A program made the position numbers and the translations under genes. Shown piece after piece: positions 47,320 to 57,052 of a DNA stretch of 64,000 bases. The stretch comes from Pleurocapsa minor HA4230-MV1 (lineage in GTDB: Bacteria > Cyanobacteriota > Cyanobacteriia > Cyanobacteriales > Xenococcaceae): positions 186,001 to 250,000 of the forward strand of contig JAHHHZ010000011.1 in the NCBI GenBank assembly GCA_019359095.1, in the 5' to 3' direction. The notes beneath the pieces are model-generated. The model saw only the letters and a program-made list of their open reading frames with translations. It was not told where the DNA came from and made no database searches. Every line of letters starts with the position of its first letter. Within the stretch, counting starts at the first letter, position 1.

Positions 47320-47394
47320 GTAGGTTGGGTTGAGGCACGAAACCCAACGATTAAAAGATTTTGTTGGGTTTCACTATCGTTCTACCCAACCTAC
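47320..47394. repeat. 75-bp hairpin repeat, copy 1
   Basis: Ends GTAGGTTGGGT and ACCCAACCTAC (11-bp inverted), with inner arms AAACCCAAC and GTTGGGTTT. Same length as copy 2 at 54344-54418. On both sides are tracts like CTTTGCGCCTTAGCGTC and CTTGGCGCGAG, also repeated within the gap. No gene is seen in 47030-47516. Confidence 0.9.
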
Positions 47395-47516
47395 CAAGTC
47401 TAAGCGGGATCAACGCCTTTGCGTCTTTGTCCTAAAGGATTAGCTTCGCGTCCGTCTTGGCGCGAGTTTTAATTAAAATTGTCAAAACGGACTTCATCTG
47501 ACCTATTTCTAGAACA

Positions 47517-50114
47517 CTAACGTTTTTGCGACACAACCAAGCAACGTTTTAATTCTTTAGCTAATGTTTCTACATAAGGTTCTTTTAAAATTCCAAAATG
47601 ATCTCCAGGAATATAAATAATTTCTAATCCTCCAGTCACTAAATTACCCCAGCCGAATTGATCTTCAAAGTCGCCAAATGCTGACATCACCTCATACTCT
47701 TCCATGGCTTTAAATACAGTGACCTTACCTGAATATGTCTGGGGAATATAATTTTGTTGTGCTTCCAAATATATTTGGGGAACATGGTTTAAGCGAGTCT
47801 CTTGTTTCAGCTTGAGAAATTTATTTATCTTGGTCAATTTTGAACATAGATACTTAACAGGAGAGTGGCAAAATTTACGTAAATGAGTCAACAATCTCTT
47901 AGGCAGAGGATATATCGTATAAGCCTTGGGATCCCAAGTATCGAATAAAGCTAGAAGAGCCACTTCTTCACCTTGAGCTTGAAGTTGTTGAGCAGCTTCA
48001 AAAGCTACCATCCCACCAAAAGATAAACCGCCTAGATAGTATGGCCCTTGAGGCTGAAGAGTCTTGATTTCTTGAATGTAGAGAGCTACTAAATCTGCAA
48101 CCTGCTCTAACCAATGCTCAGAATCATCAATCATTTCTATTGCCAAGCCATAGACTGGTTGATCTTCACCTAACTGAGATGATAGAGGATAATAAATACC
48201 AATACCTTGAAATAAGAACAGGGGCGGTTTTGTTCCTTTTGGTTGAATGGGCGCTAATGTAGAGCAAGGTTTTTTATTTTCTTGCTGCTCTAGGAAACTA
48301 GCTTGTTGTTCGATAGTGGACATTTGAAAGACCATGCCAAAAGGTAACTCGATCGCAAAAGTTTGTTCAAGCTGATTAGATAAGGTGACAGCTAATAGGG
48401 AATGTCCGCCTAAATAGAAGAAGTTATCGTTAATACTAATAGACTCAAGACCTAAAACCTCTTGCCAAATAGTAGCTAGTTGCTGTTCAGTCGCTGTTCG
48501 GGGAGCAATCTTTATTTGGTTATCTACTGGAAGTGGGAGAGCAGATAAGGCACGACGATCTACTTTGCCATTGAGGTTGAGAGGAAATTCGGCAACAAAA
48601 GTAAAACAAGACGGAATCATATATTGGGGTAAAGTTGTCTGGAGAAAATTTCGCAACTCCTGGGATGCAATCAGCTCGTTTTGAGCAATTAGATAGGCGA
48701 TTAACTGCTTTTCCCCTAATCGATCTTCTTTGGCTATTACTATACAGTCACTTATAGCTGGATGCAGGCTAAGACAAGATTCAATTTCCCCCAATTCAAC
48801 CCGCATTCCGCGAATTTGGACTTGATTATCCTCCCTTCCTAACATTTGTAAGTCGCCTTGAGGGTTTAAGCGACCAAGATCTCCTGTACGATAAAAACGA
48901 TCGCCATCTAGCAGAATGTATTTTTCTTCAGTTAGGCTGGGTAGATTGAGGTAACCCTGAGTAACACCTTGACCAGAGAAATAAATCTCACCCTTAACGC
49001 CAACAGGTACAATTCTTTGCTGCCGATCTAATACTCGTAGCTGAACGTTATTGAAAGGCTTGCCAACCAGAGTTTGCTCAATCTCAAGATCTTTAGGTAC
49101 AAAATAGCTACAGCCCATACAACTAATTTCACTTGAGCCATAAATAGCGTATACTTGCGCCTGAGTAAATGTTTTATTTAATCGGTTGAGTATTGCAGCG
49201 GGAATCATATCCCCACCAGAAGAAGCGTGCTTGACATGCTTAAATCGCTCCAATTCTTGAACTCGATCGAGATAATCAAGCAACATTTTTAACAGACTAG
49301 GGCTTAAATGAAAGAAACTCGATCGCTCTATTGCTTTTGCTAGTAAGTTTGGCTCAAGTAATTGCTTGAGAGTGATAATATTTACTCGTCCACCACAGAC
49401 TAGAGGTAACAACAGCATCAAAAGGCTGATACTAAAGGTAAATCGCGCAGCAGCTAAAAAACTATCTTCGACACCAAAACAGTATTTTTCTTGGGCTGCA
49501 AAAATATAATGAATTAGATTACTATGAGACGAAACCACACCCTTCGGTGTCCCAGTCGTACCAGAGGTAAAGAAGATGTGGGATACACTATCAGGGGAAC
49601 AAAAATAATCGAGATTAGAGCGATCGCCTGATGATAAATCTAATCTAAACAGATTTATAGTATTAAGATCGAAGTTATCATCAATTTCCCTAAAGCGATC
49701 GCTGGCACAAACAATAGCTACGGGTGCTACTTGTTCGATCATAGTTTTAATTCTGCCTAAAGGATACTCTGTATCTATAGGGACGTATACCGCATTGATT
49801 TTATGAATTGCCAGGATCGCAATTAAAATTTCTAACCCAGGATCGATAAATACCGCCACGCAGTCTTGAGGTTTTACATTCTGCGCAATTAAATAGTTGG
49901 CTAATTGATTCGCTTGAGCATTTAATTCTCCATAGCTGATTTGTACCTCGCCAAAAGTGACAGCTATCGACTCGGGAAACTCTTGGGCATACCGTTCAAA
50001 ATGACGATAGATCGGCAGATTACTATAACCACTAGCAAGAGAAGAGCGATCGCTTTTTATTGGAGTACTTGTAATATGTGTTGAAGCTGATAAAGTTACA
50101 AAACTTTGATTCAC
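47517..50114 (-). CDS. Single-module NRPS-like enzyme: adenylation, carrier, thioesterase
   Basis: 865 residues. The A domain (about 35-530) has FTSGTTGTPKG (182-192), YGSSEIS in place of YGPTE, RTGDLGR, the late LGREDNQVQIRGMRVELGEIE and catalytic Lys 517 (NLNGKVDRR). The carrier domain has its pantetheine Ser 572 in FYLGGHSLL. The thioesterase has nucleophile Ser 698 in GLSFGG and His in PGDHFGIL. There is no condensation domain. Core motif A4 reads RFTFSIS (224-230), with Ser 228 where amino-acid-activating domains have Asp. Enzymes of this A-T-TE plan join two aryl-pyruvates to quinones, furanones or lactones. The HPPD gene lies 76 bases upstream on the same strand. Product unknown. Confidence 0.88.
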   Translation of the reverse strand: MNQSFVTLSASTHITSTPIKSDRSSLASGYSNLPIYRHFERYAQEFPESIAVTFGEVQISYGELNAQANQLANYLIAQNVKPQDCVAVFIDPGLEILIAILAIHKINAVYVPIDTEYPLGRIKTMIEQVAPVAIVCASDRFREIDDNFDLNTINLFRLDLSSGDRSNLDYFCSPDSVSHIFFTSGTTGTPKGVVSSHSNLIHYIFAAQEKYCFGVEDSFLAAARFTFSISLLMLLLPLVCGGRVNIITLKQLLEPNLLAKAIERSSFFHLSPSLLKMLLDYLDRVQELERFKHVKHASSGGDMIPAAILNRLNKTFTQAQVYAIYGSSEISCMGCSYFVPKDLEIEQTLVGKPFNNVQLRVLDRQQRIVPVGVKGEIYFSGQGVTQGYLNLPSLTEEKYILLDGDRFYRTGDLGRLNPQGDLQMLGREDNQVQIRGMRVELGEIESCLSLHPAISDCIVIAKEDRLGEKQLIAYLIAQNELIASQELRNFLQTTLPQYMIPSCFTFVAEFPLNLNGKVDRRALSALPLPVDNQIKIAPRTATEQQLATIWQEVLGLESISINDNFFYLGGHSLLAVTLSNQLEQTFAIELPFGMVFQMSTIEQQASFLEQQENKKPCSTLAPIQPKGTKPPLFLFQGIGIYYPLSSQLGEDQPVYGLAIEMIDDSEHWLEQVADLVALYIQEIKTLQPQGPYYLGGLSFGGMVAFEAAQQLQAQGEEVALLALFDTWDPKAYTIYPLPKRLLTHLRKFCHSPVKYLCSKLTKINKFLKLKQETRLNHVPQIYLEAQQNYIPQTYSGKVTVFKAMEEYEVMSAFGDFEDQFGWGNLVTGGLEIIYIPGDHFGILKEPYVETLAKELKRCLVVSQKR

Positions 50115-50190
50115 GTTAATTAATTCCCAAAAGATTTTTAATAAATGCGATTAGGCTCCCCTAAAGGACTAGGTCCGCTTCGCGATCGCT

Positions 50191-51348
50191 CTAAACAGTG
50201 ATGGGAAATTCTTCTTTGATTGGCAAAGATTCGCTGTCAAATAACATGGGGTGTTTGAGTTTAGTTTTGGCTAACTGTTCAAAATCAGGATCAAATTCTC
50301 CCAGAACACCACGACGTATCTGATCGAGTTCAATAGATTCAAATAAAGCCTGAAAATTACCTTCTCCAAAGCCTTTATTACCCTTTCTTTCAATAAACTC
50401 AAAAAAGATTGGCCCGATAATTTCTTTAGTGAAGATTTGGAGTAAAATACCGTCTTCTTTTTTGCCACCATCAATTAAAACTTTTAGTTTTTTGAGAGCA
50501 ATTACATTTTCTTCGTGGCTGGAAATACGTTTATCTATTAATTCGTAATAGCTTGCAGGAGTGTCTTGAAACAAGATTTTTTCTTCTTTGATTTGACCTA
50601 CTACCGAGTAGATATCATGACAACCCAAAGCAATATGTTGAATACCTTCCCCATTGTATTTTTCTAAGAATTCAGCAATCTGCGAAAAGTCGTCTTGAGA
50701 TTCATTTAACGGAAGCCGAATTTTGCCACAGGGACTAATTAAGGCTTTGCTACGTAAACCTGTTTTTTTACCTTTAATATCAAAGAAACGAATTTCTTGA
50801 AAATTGAAAATACATTCATAAAATTTAGCCCAAGCATCCATGTTTCCCTTAAATACATTTTGAGTAACATGATCGATATAAGTAACTTTAGGTTTAGCCA
50901 AAGGAAGCTGACCAGTAGGTTCAAAAAAGCTATCCAAAAATTGTTTAGAAGTCTGGCGATCGATTAAATAAATCTTCGAGCCTCCAACACCTTCAATTGC
51001 AGGCAAGTTATAATCCGAACAAATTACTGCTTTAGCACCACGCTTCACCGCTTCTTGGAGTGCAAAGTTAGAATCTTTGACTCTAAAACTGATACCACAA
51101 ACACCAGAACCATGAATAGACTCAAAAGCAGCAGCATCCGTATCCGCTTCTGCATTGACAATAAATTTCATATTGCCTTGCTCTAGTAAGAAAATGTTTT
51201 TGAGGTGATGACGACCAGTTAAAATAAATCCAAATTTAGTAAAAATATCAATAATTTCTTGAGGGAATTTAGTAGCAAACTCGATAAAATCAAAGCCATT
51301 GATTTGAATCGGATTTCTTGTTTTAAGTGCCTGCTCTTTTTCAATCAT
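50191..51348 (-). CDS. hppD: 4-hydroxyphenylpyruvate dioxygenase
   Basis: 385 residues. Converts 4-hydroxyphenylpyruvate to homogentisate with non-haem iron. Iron ligands are His 160 (YIDHVTQNV), His 238 (EGIQHIAL) and Glu 317 (IFFEFIER). The C-terminal gate GFGEGNFQALFESIE is intact, which favours HPPD over hydroxymandelate synthase. The sequence, e.g. GNMDAWAKFYECIFNFQEIR, resembles gammaproteobacterial HPPD (Legionella and Pseudomonas type). From memory it is unlike the shorter cyanobacterial HPPD used for tocopherol. It is the first gene of a two-gene unit with the A-T-TE enzyme and follows a long AT-rich region. Lateral transfer is likely. Confidence 0.92.
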   Translation of the reverse strand: MIEKEQALKTRNPIQINGFDFIEFATKFPQEIIDIFTKFGFILTGRHHLKNIFLLEQGNMKFIVNAEADTDAAAFESIHGSGVCGISFRVKDSNFALQEAVKRGAKAVICSDYNLPAIEGVGGSKIYLIDRQTSKQFLDSFFEPTGQLPLAKPKVTYIDHVTQNVFKGNMDAWAKFYECIFNFQEIRFFDIKGKKTGLRSKALISPCGKIRLPLNESQDDFSQIAEFLEKYNGEGIQHIALGCHDIYSVVGQIKEEKILFQDTPASYYELIDKRISSHEENVIALKKLKVLIDGGKKEDGILLQIFTKEIIGPIFFEFIERKGNKGFGEGNFQALFESIELDQIRRGVLGEFDPDFEQLAKTKLKHPMLFDSESLPIKEEFPITV

Positions 51349-52105
51349 GATGTAAGTTATTGTTATTTTATTTAATATTTCTGAAATAAATTAATTTTTA
51401 GAGTATTTATATTTATAGGCAGCAAAAAATTTCCAAGAAAATATTACTTTTCTAGTATTTCAGCCTGACTGCCTGAGACAAGTTTCTCTTATCTTTATTA
51501 TGTTATGTATAAATTTTGTTTTTTATGCAAAAAGGCTATTTTGTTATTATGCGATCGCTTAAAAGCGTTGATGAATTGTATCTTAAAAATTCAATTTTTA
51601 TGAAAATACTAGGGTTTATATAAATACGTCACGCAACCAGTATTTGAGCTTGATTGTACTTTTATAATTATCTTTTATAATTATTATTAGCTCTTGATAT
51701 ATTGAAGTAAAATAATTGCTATAGCAAGTAAAAATAGTGATTTTAAGTATTAATTTTATAAATGCTGAATTTACTTAATTTTGCTTCATATGTAATTAAA
51801 TATAGAGTTTATTTAGAATTTTTCAATAGTTTTCGATCATTAATACTAAAATACTAACTAAATATTTGTATTAGATCCAAAACATATTGTCACATTTTTA
51901 AAAATCTTGCTAGATTAAAATAAGATATTCATCAAAAATTTATATTTAGGTAAAGCTATTGTTCTTAGTTGTTTTTTTATCCTGACAGGCGATCGGGAAG
52001 AAATAGGAAAGATTTTCAATCTGAAATGGTAGAATAATCTTTATCGCTTTTCCTACTTCCTACTTCCTACTTCCTATTTCCTACTTCCTATTTCCTACTT
52101 CCTAT
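51349..52105. other. Very AT-rich 757-bp non-coding region upstream of hppD
   Basis: No reading frame or RNA is recognised. The DNA is clearly richer in A and T than the neighbouring genes, with only isolated HIP1-like octamers. It must hold the hppD promoter. Its far end (52050-52104) is a CTTCCTA/CTTCCTATTT array that touches the sdhA stop codon. Confidence 0.6.
52050..52104. repeat. CTTCCTA array at the sdhA stop
   Basis: About seven CTTCCTA or CTATTTC variants, ending two bases from the sdhA stop codon (52106). Confidence 0.85.
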
Positions 52106-54019
52106 TTACTTATAACTACGTTGGGTCAATTCAACATTGTCAAACTCTAATTTTTCTTGGTGTAAGACAGGAGTTTGTTCATCTCCTTGATATTGCCATG
52201 CAGCAACATAAGCATAATCCTCATCATTGCGTTGGGCTTCTCCTTCTGGAGTCTGACATTCTTCGCGAAAGTGCGCGCCACAGGATTCTTCGCGATCTAG
52301 AGCATCTCGCGCCATTAATTCTCCCAACTCTAAGAAATCAGCAACTCTACCCGCAAACTCCAAGTGCTTATTAAAAGTCTGCTTGTCTTGAGGAATTATC
52401 ACATTTGACCAATATTCCTGTCTTAATTCTGCTATTTGGGCGATCGCCTGTTCTAATCCTGAGCGATCGCGAGACATGCCTACTCGATCCCAGAGGATTT
52501 TACCTAGCTGACGATGAAACTCAGTCGCCGTCTTATTACCGTTGATACTCAACAGTTTATTAACTTTAGTATTGACCGTCGCTTCTGCTTCTTCAAAGGC
52601 AGGATGAGTTAACTTTACAGGTGGTAAATCGCTCGTCGCAATATAGTTACCCAAAGTGTAGGGAATGACAAAATAGCCATCAGATAATCCTTGCATCAAG
52701 GCACTAGCACCGAGACGGTTTGCCCCGTGATCGGAAAAATTGGCTTCGCCTAAAACGTGTAAGCCAGGAATAGTACTCATCAGGTTATAGTCTACCCACA
52801 AGCCACCCATAATATAGTGAACGGCGGGATAAATTCGCATCGGGACTTCGTAGGGGTTTTCTCCCGTGATGCGTTGATACATATCGAACAGATTACCGTA
52901 ACGTTCGGCAATTAATTCTTTGCCTAATTTGGCGATCGCATCCCTAAAGTCTAAATATACTGCTAGTCCAGTTTCACCAACGCCTCGACCTTCATCTGTA
53001 ACCTGCTTGGCGTTACGAGAAGCCACATCACGAGGGACAAGATTACCAAAGCTAGGATATCTGGTTTCTAGATAATAATCTCTTTCTGTTTCAGGAATTT
53101 GACTGGGATGGCGCTGATCGCCAGGCTGTTTTGGCACCCATACCCGCCCATCATTGCGTAAGCCTTCACTCATCAAAGTTAACTTAGACTGATACTCTCC
53201 CGACACAGGAATACAGGTAGGATGAATCTGGGTATAGCAAGGATTGGCAAATAAAGCCCCCCGTTTGTAGCATCGCCAAGCAGCCGTGACGTTAGAGTTG
53301 CGGGCATTAGTCGAAAGATAATAGACATTGCTATAGCCCCCAGTACAAAGTAGCACTGCATCTCCTGCGTAGCGTTCAATTTCCCCCGTAATCAGGTTAC
53401 GAACAATAATACCTCGTGCTTTCCCGTCAACTAAGACCAAATCTAGCATTTCTCGACGAGGAAACATTTCTATCTTCCCTTCAGCAATCTGACGAGACAT
53501 GGCACTATATGCCCCTAGTAAAAGTTGTTGTCCTGTTTGCCCTTGAGCGTAAAAGGTACGGGATACCTGCGCCCCACCAAAAGAACGATTGGCTAATAGT
53601 CCGCCATATTCCCGCGCAAAAGGAACACCCTGCGCCACACATTGATCGATAATCTGATTACTAATCTGCGCCAAGCGATGTACATTAGCCTCACGGGAAC
53701 GATAGTCCCCACCCTTGATCGTGTCGTAAAATAACCGCCAGACAGTATCCCCATCATTAGGATAGTTTTTCGCCCCGTTAATGCCTCCTTGAGCAGCGAT
53801 ACTATGGGCGCGACGAGGAGAATCTTGGATGCAAAAACTTTTGACGTTGTAACCTAATTCCGCTAGGGTAGCTGCTGCGGAAGCCCCTGCTAATCCTGTT
53901 CCGACAATTAAGATGGTGTGCTTTTTCTTATTGGCAGGACTGACTAATTTACAGTGATCTTTATAATTGTCCCATTTGTCTTGTAGTCTACCAGCAGGAA
54001 TTTTAGGATCGAGTTTCAT
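52106..54019 (-). CDS. sdhA: Succinate dehydrogenase/fumarate reductase flavoprotein, Bacteroidetes-like type
   Basis: 637 residues. FAD site [23 protein letters not shown]; covalent-FAD His region [20 protein letters not shown]; substrate-site HPTCIP and REYGGL; C-terminal active-site Arg region [13 protein letters not shown]. The length and the [28 protein letters not shown] start are those of the longer SdhA used with a diheme membrane subunit (Bacteroidetes, Bacillus-like) and not of the approximately 575-residue proteobacterial type. SdhB and SdhC are not adjacent. Oxidises succinate, or reduces fumarate, at the membrane. Confidence 0.9.
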   Translation of the reverse strand: MKLDPKIPAGRLQDKWDNYKDHCKLVSPANKKKHTILIVGTGLAGASAAATLAELGYNVKSFCIQDSPRRAHSIAAQGGINGAKNYPNDGDTVWRLFYDTIKGGDYRSREANVHRLAQISNQIIDQCVAQGVPFAREYGGLLANRSFGGAQVSRTFYAQGQTGQQLLLGAYSAMSRQIAEGKIEMFPRREMLDLVLVDGKARGIIVRNLITGEIERYAGDAVLLCTGGYSNVYYLSTNARNSNVTAAWRCYKRGALFANPCYTQIHPTCIPVSGEYQSKLTLMSEGLRNDGRVWVPKQPGDQRHPSQIPETERDYYLETRYPSFGNLVPRDVASRNAKQVTDEGRGVGETGLAVYLDFRDAIAKLGKELIAERYGNLFDMYQRITGENPYEVPMRIYPAVHYIMGGLWVDYNLMSTIPGLHVLGEANFSDHGANRLGASALMQGLSDGYFVIPYTLGNYIATSDLPPVKLTHPAFEEAEATVNTKVNKLLSINGNKTATEFHRQLGKILWDRVGMSRDRSGLEQAIAQIAELRQEYWSNVIIPQDKQTFNKHLEFAGRVADFLELGELMARDALDREESCGAHFREECQTPEGEAQRNDEDYAYVAAWQYQGDEQTPVLHQEKLEFDNVELTQRSYK

Positions 54020-54475
54020 TAATCAGAATGGGAAATGAGGGATGAAGGATGAAGGACAACAAAATCGACGAAATATGCTTTAAGTATACTAGTTGGAGAT
54101 AAACAGCCAAATTTTAAGTTGGTTAATTAATCACTATAACATCGGCATTTTTTAACGTCTGATGTGAATTAATTGAATATGAAAATTTAAGAATTGCCAA
54201 GAATGAAATTAAGCTCGATCTTTTCAAAATGCCTCAAAAATATTTTTCGTCGAACTCAGAATTTATAAGGCGATCGCTTTGATCGTTGATTTTATACCAA
54301 TTTTCATGCATTAGCTGGAAAGACGATCTATAAATATAAAATTGTAGGTTGGGTTGAGGTACGAAACCCAACATTAATAACATTTTGTTGGGTTTCACTT
54401 TCGTTCTACCCAACCTACTAGCTACTGGCGCGTCTAGTTTAATTTATTGGGTAAATTGGTGTTGGCAATTAATCA
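54020..54475. other. Gap between xfp and sdhA
   Basis: 456 bases with no reading frame. Holds a GGATGAA heptamer pair (54035-54050) near the sdhA start and the 75-bp hairpin repeat near the xfp stop. Confidence 0.55.
54344..54418. repeat. 75-bp hairpin repeat, copy 2
   Basis: Same ends, inner arms and length as 47320-47394. It lies 58 bases after the xfp stop, where it could also serve as a transcription-end hairpin. Confidence 0.9.
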
Positions 54476-56887
54476 TTAATAAATCCACTTCCAATTCGTT
54501 ACTTCAGGTTTATCCATACCCTCAGAATGAGCATAAGCAAGATTATCGATAATCTCATCTCTCATCCGTTCTCTAACATAAGCAGCACGAGAACCTAAAT
54601 TAGGAACGCGATCGATTACATCAATGACTAAATTAAAGCGATCAATCTGGTTAAGAATTGCTAGTTCTAGAGGCGTATTGATATTGCCCTGTTCCTTGTA
54701 ACCGCGAACGTGAATTCGTTCTTGATTGGTACGGCGATAAGCTAACTTGTGAATCAGCCAGGGATAGCCGTGAAAGTTAAAGATTATAGGTTTATTGGCA
54801 GTAAAAAGAATGTCAAATTCCTTGTTAGATAAACCATGAGGATGTTCACTTTCGCTTTGTAGACGATATAAATCCACTACGTTGATAAAGCGAACTTTTA
54901 AGTCGGGAAACTCTTCTCGTAGAATAGCTGTCGCTGCCAAAGATTCCTTAGTAGGAATGTCACCACAACAAGCCATAATTACGTCAGGCTCATCTGGTTT
55001 TGTCCCACAATCGTCGTTGCTCGCCCATGACCAGATACCAATTCCTTTAGTGCAATGCTTGATGGCTTCTTCCATTGTTAAATATTGCAGGTGCATCTGT
55101 TTGTCAGAAATAATCACATTTACATAGTCCTTGCTGCGCAAACAGTGATCGGCAACTGAAAGCAAACAATTGGCATCGGGGGGAAAATAAACACGGGTAA
55201 CATAAGCACTCTTATTCGTTACCAGATCGACAAAACCTGGATCTTGGTGAGAAAAGCCATTATGATCTTGTCGCCAAACCAAAGAAGACAACAAGATATT
55301 GAGAGAAGAAAGCGAAGTCCGCCAAGGCACATGATGTTTGCAGATATCTAACCATTTAGCGTGTTGGTTAAACATCGAGTCAATAACGTGGACAAAAGCT
55401 TCGTAAGTGTGAAATAAGCCGTGTCTTCCTGTCAATAAATATCCTTCTAGCCATCCTTCGAGGGTATGTTCACTCAACATTTCCATCACTCGACCGTCAG
55501 GAGATAATTGACTACCATCCTCATCTTCAGGTAAATAATCTGCCAACCAAGTTTTTTTAGTGACTTCATAGATAGCAGAGAGACGATTAGAAGCGGTTTC
55601 ATCGGGACCAAAAACACGGAAATTATTCATGTTGTTGCCCATCACATCCCGTAAAAATTGCCCTAATACCGCCGTATTTTCAACCTGCACAGTACCAGGC
55701 TTGTCCATTGCCACGGCATAGTTGCGAAAATCGGGAAGTTGAAGGTCTTTACGCACTAGACCACCGTTAGTGATGGGATTAGCACTCATACGGCGTAACC
55801 CAACAGGAGCGAGTTCTTTTAATTCGGGGATTAAAGTACCATTGTCATCAAAAAGTTCTTCAGGTCGATAACTCTTCATCCATGCTTCTAACAATTTGAC
55901 GTGTTCCAGATTAGAATGCATTTCTCCCATTGGAACTTGGTGCGATCGCCAAAATCCTTCAACTTTATGACCATCGACATCTTTCGGGCCTGTCCAACCT
56001 TTAGGGGTACGCAGGATAATCATGGGCCAACGGGGGCGGAAGGCTTTATTTTGACTACGGGCTTCTTGCTGAATCTCCCGAATTTTGACAATACACTCCT
56101 CCATGGTGGCTGCCATTTGTTGGTGCATTAGTTCTGGATCTGAGCCTTCGACTACATAGGGAGTATAGCCATAACCGCGAAATAAGCTATCGAGTTCTTC
56201 TGGGCTAATGCGAGACAGAATCGTCGGGTTAGCTATTTTATAACCGTTAAGGTTGAGTATAGGTAACACTGCCCCATCACGGACGGGATTGAGGAATTTA
56301 TTGGAATGCCAAGCAGTTGCTAGAGGGCCTGTTTCGGCTTCTCCATCACCCACGACACAAGCTGCAATTAAATCGGGGTTGTCATACACTGCACCGAAGG
56401 CATGGGAAAGACTGTAACCAAGTTCGCCTCCTTCGTGAATTGAGCCTGGAGTTTCAGGAGTACAATGGCTACCAATATGACCAGGGAAGGAAAATTGCTT
56501 GAAGAATTTTTGCATTCCTTCTGTGTCTTCGCTTTTATCGGGATAGATTTCCGAATAAGTACCTTCTAGATAAACGGGCCCTAATACCCCTGGCGCACCA
56601 TGTCCAGGCCCTGCGATATAAAGAGCATTGAGGTCGTATTTTTTAATCAGTCGATTGAGATGAATGTAGGTAAAACTGAGGGCAGGAGACGATCCCCAAT
56701 GTCCTAGTAATCTATGTTTGATATGTTCTGGTTTTAAAGGTTCTTTCAGTAATGGATTATCTCGAAGATAAATCATGCCAATGGCAAGATAGTTACAGGC
56801 ACGCCAATAAGCATGAATTTTTCGGAGTTCTTCGGGAGTTAAAACTGATTCTGAGGCAAGATTATTAGTGATTGGTGTTGTAACCAT
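54476..56887 (-). CDS. xfp: Xylulose-5-phosphate/fructose-6-phosphate phosphoketolase
   Basis: 803 residues, a thiamine-diphosphate enzyme that cleaves xylulose 5-phosphate or fructose 6-phosphate with phosphate to acetyl phosphate plus a triose or tetrose phosphate. Family motifs: [21 protein letters not shown], the GPGHGAPG substrate loop, [34 protein letters not shown], and the ThDP site [21 protein letters not shown]. Full length. It lies downstream of ackA by 165 bases on the same strand, giving a short route from sugar phosphates to acetate and ATP. Confidence 0.96.
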   Translation of the reverse strand: MVTTPITNNLASESVLTPEELRKIHAYWRACNYLAIGMIYLRDNPLLKEPLKPEHIKHRLLGHWGSSPALSFTYIHLNRLIKKYDLNALYIAGPGHGAPGVLGPVYLEGTYSEIYPDKSEDTEGMQKFFKQFSFPGHIGSHCTPETPGSIHEGGELGYSLSHAFGAVYDNPDLIAACVVGDGEAETGPLATAWHSNKFLNPVRDGAVLPILNLNGYKIANPTILSRISPEELDSLFRGYGYTPYVVEGSDPELMHQQMAATMEECIVKIREIQQEARSQNKAFRPRWPMIILRTPKGWTGPKDVDGHKVEGFWRSHQVPMGEMHSNLEHVKLLEAWMKSYRPEELFDDNGTLIPELKELAPVGLRRMSANPITNGGLVRKDLQLPDFRNYAVAMDKPGTVQVENTAVLGQFLRDVMGNNMNNFRVFGPDETASNRLSAIYEVTKKTWLADYLPEDEDGSQLSPDGRVMEMLSEHTLEGWLEGYLLTGRHGLFHTYEAFVHVIDSMFNQHAKWLDICKHHVPWRTSLSSLNILLSSLVWRQDHNGFSHQDPGFVDLVTNKSAYVTRVYFPPDANCLLSVADHCLRSKDYVNVIISDKQMHLQYLTMEEAIKHCTKGIGIWSWASNDDCGTKPDEPDVIMACCGDIPTKESLAATAILREEFPDLKVRFINVVDLYRLQSESEHPHGLSNKEFDILFTANKPIIFNFHGYPWLIHKLAYRRTNQERIHVRGYKEQGNINTPLELAILNQIDRFNLVIDVIDRVPNLGSRAAYVRERMRDEIIDNLAYAHSEGMDKPEVTNWKWIY

Positions 56888-56989
56888 AGTAAGTTTCTGG
56901 AGTGAAGAGTTTCAGAGTTACGATGAAATAGAACAAGAAGCAGCGATAGAAATTTTTAACTGCCTTTAATTAATGTTAGTCCGCTTTTC

Positions 56990-57034
56990 AAAAAAGCTAA
57001 GAGCTAAAAGCTAAAAGCTAAAAGCTAAAAACTA
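56990..57034. repeat. AGCTAAA heptamer array after ackA
   Basis: Five to six AGCTAAA/AGCTAAG units starting 19 bases after the ackA stop on the coding strand. Confidence 0.85.
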
Positions 57035-57052
57035 ACTAATTAAAAACGTAGT

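Noticed and set aside
50191-51348. Hydroxymandelate synthase instead of HPPD
   Set aside because: The C-terminal gate and GFGEGNFQALFESIE motif are those of HPPD. I cannot fully exclude it without testing.
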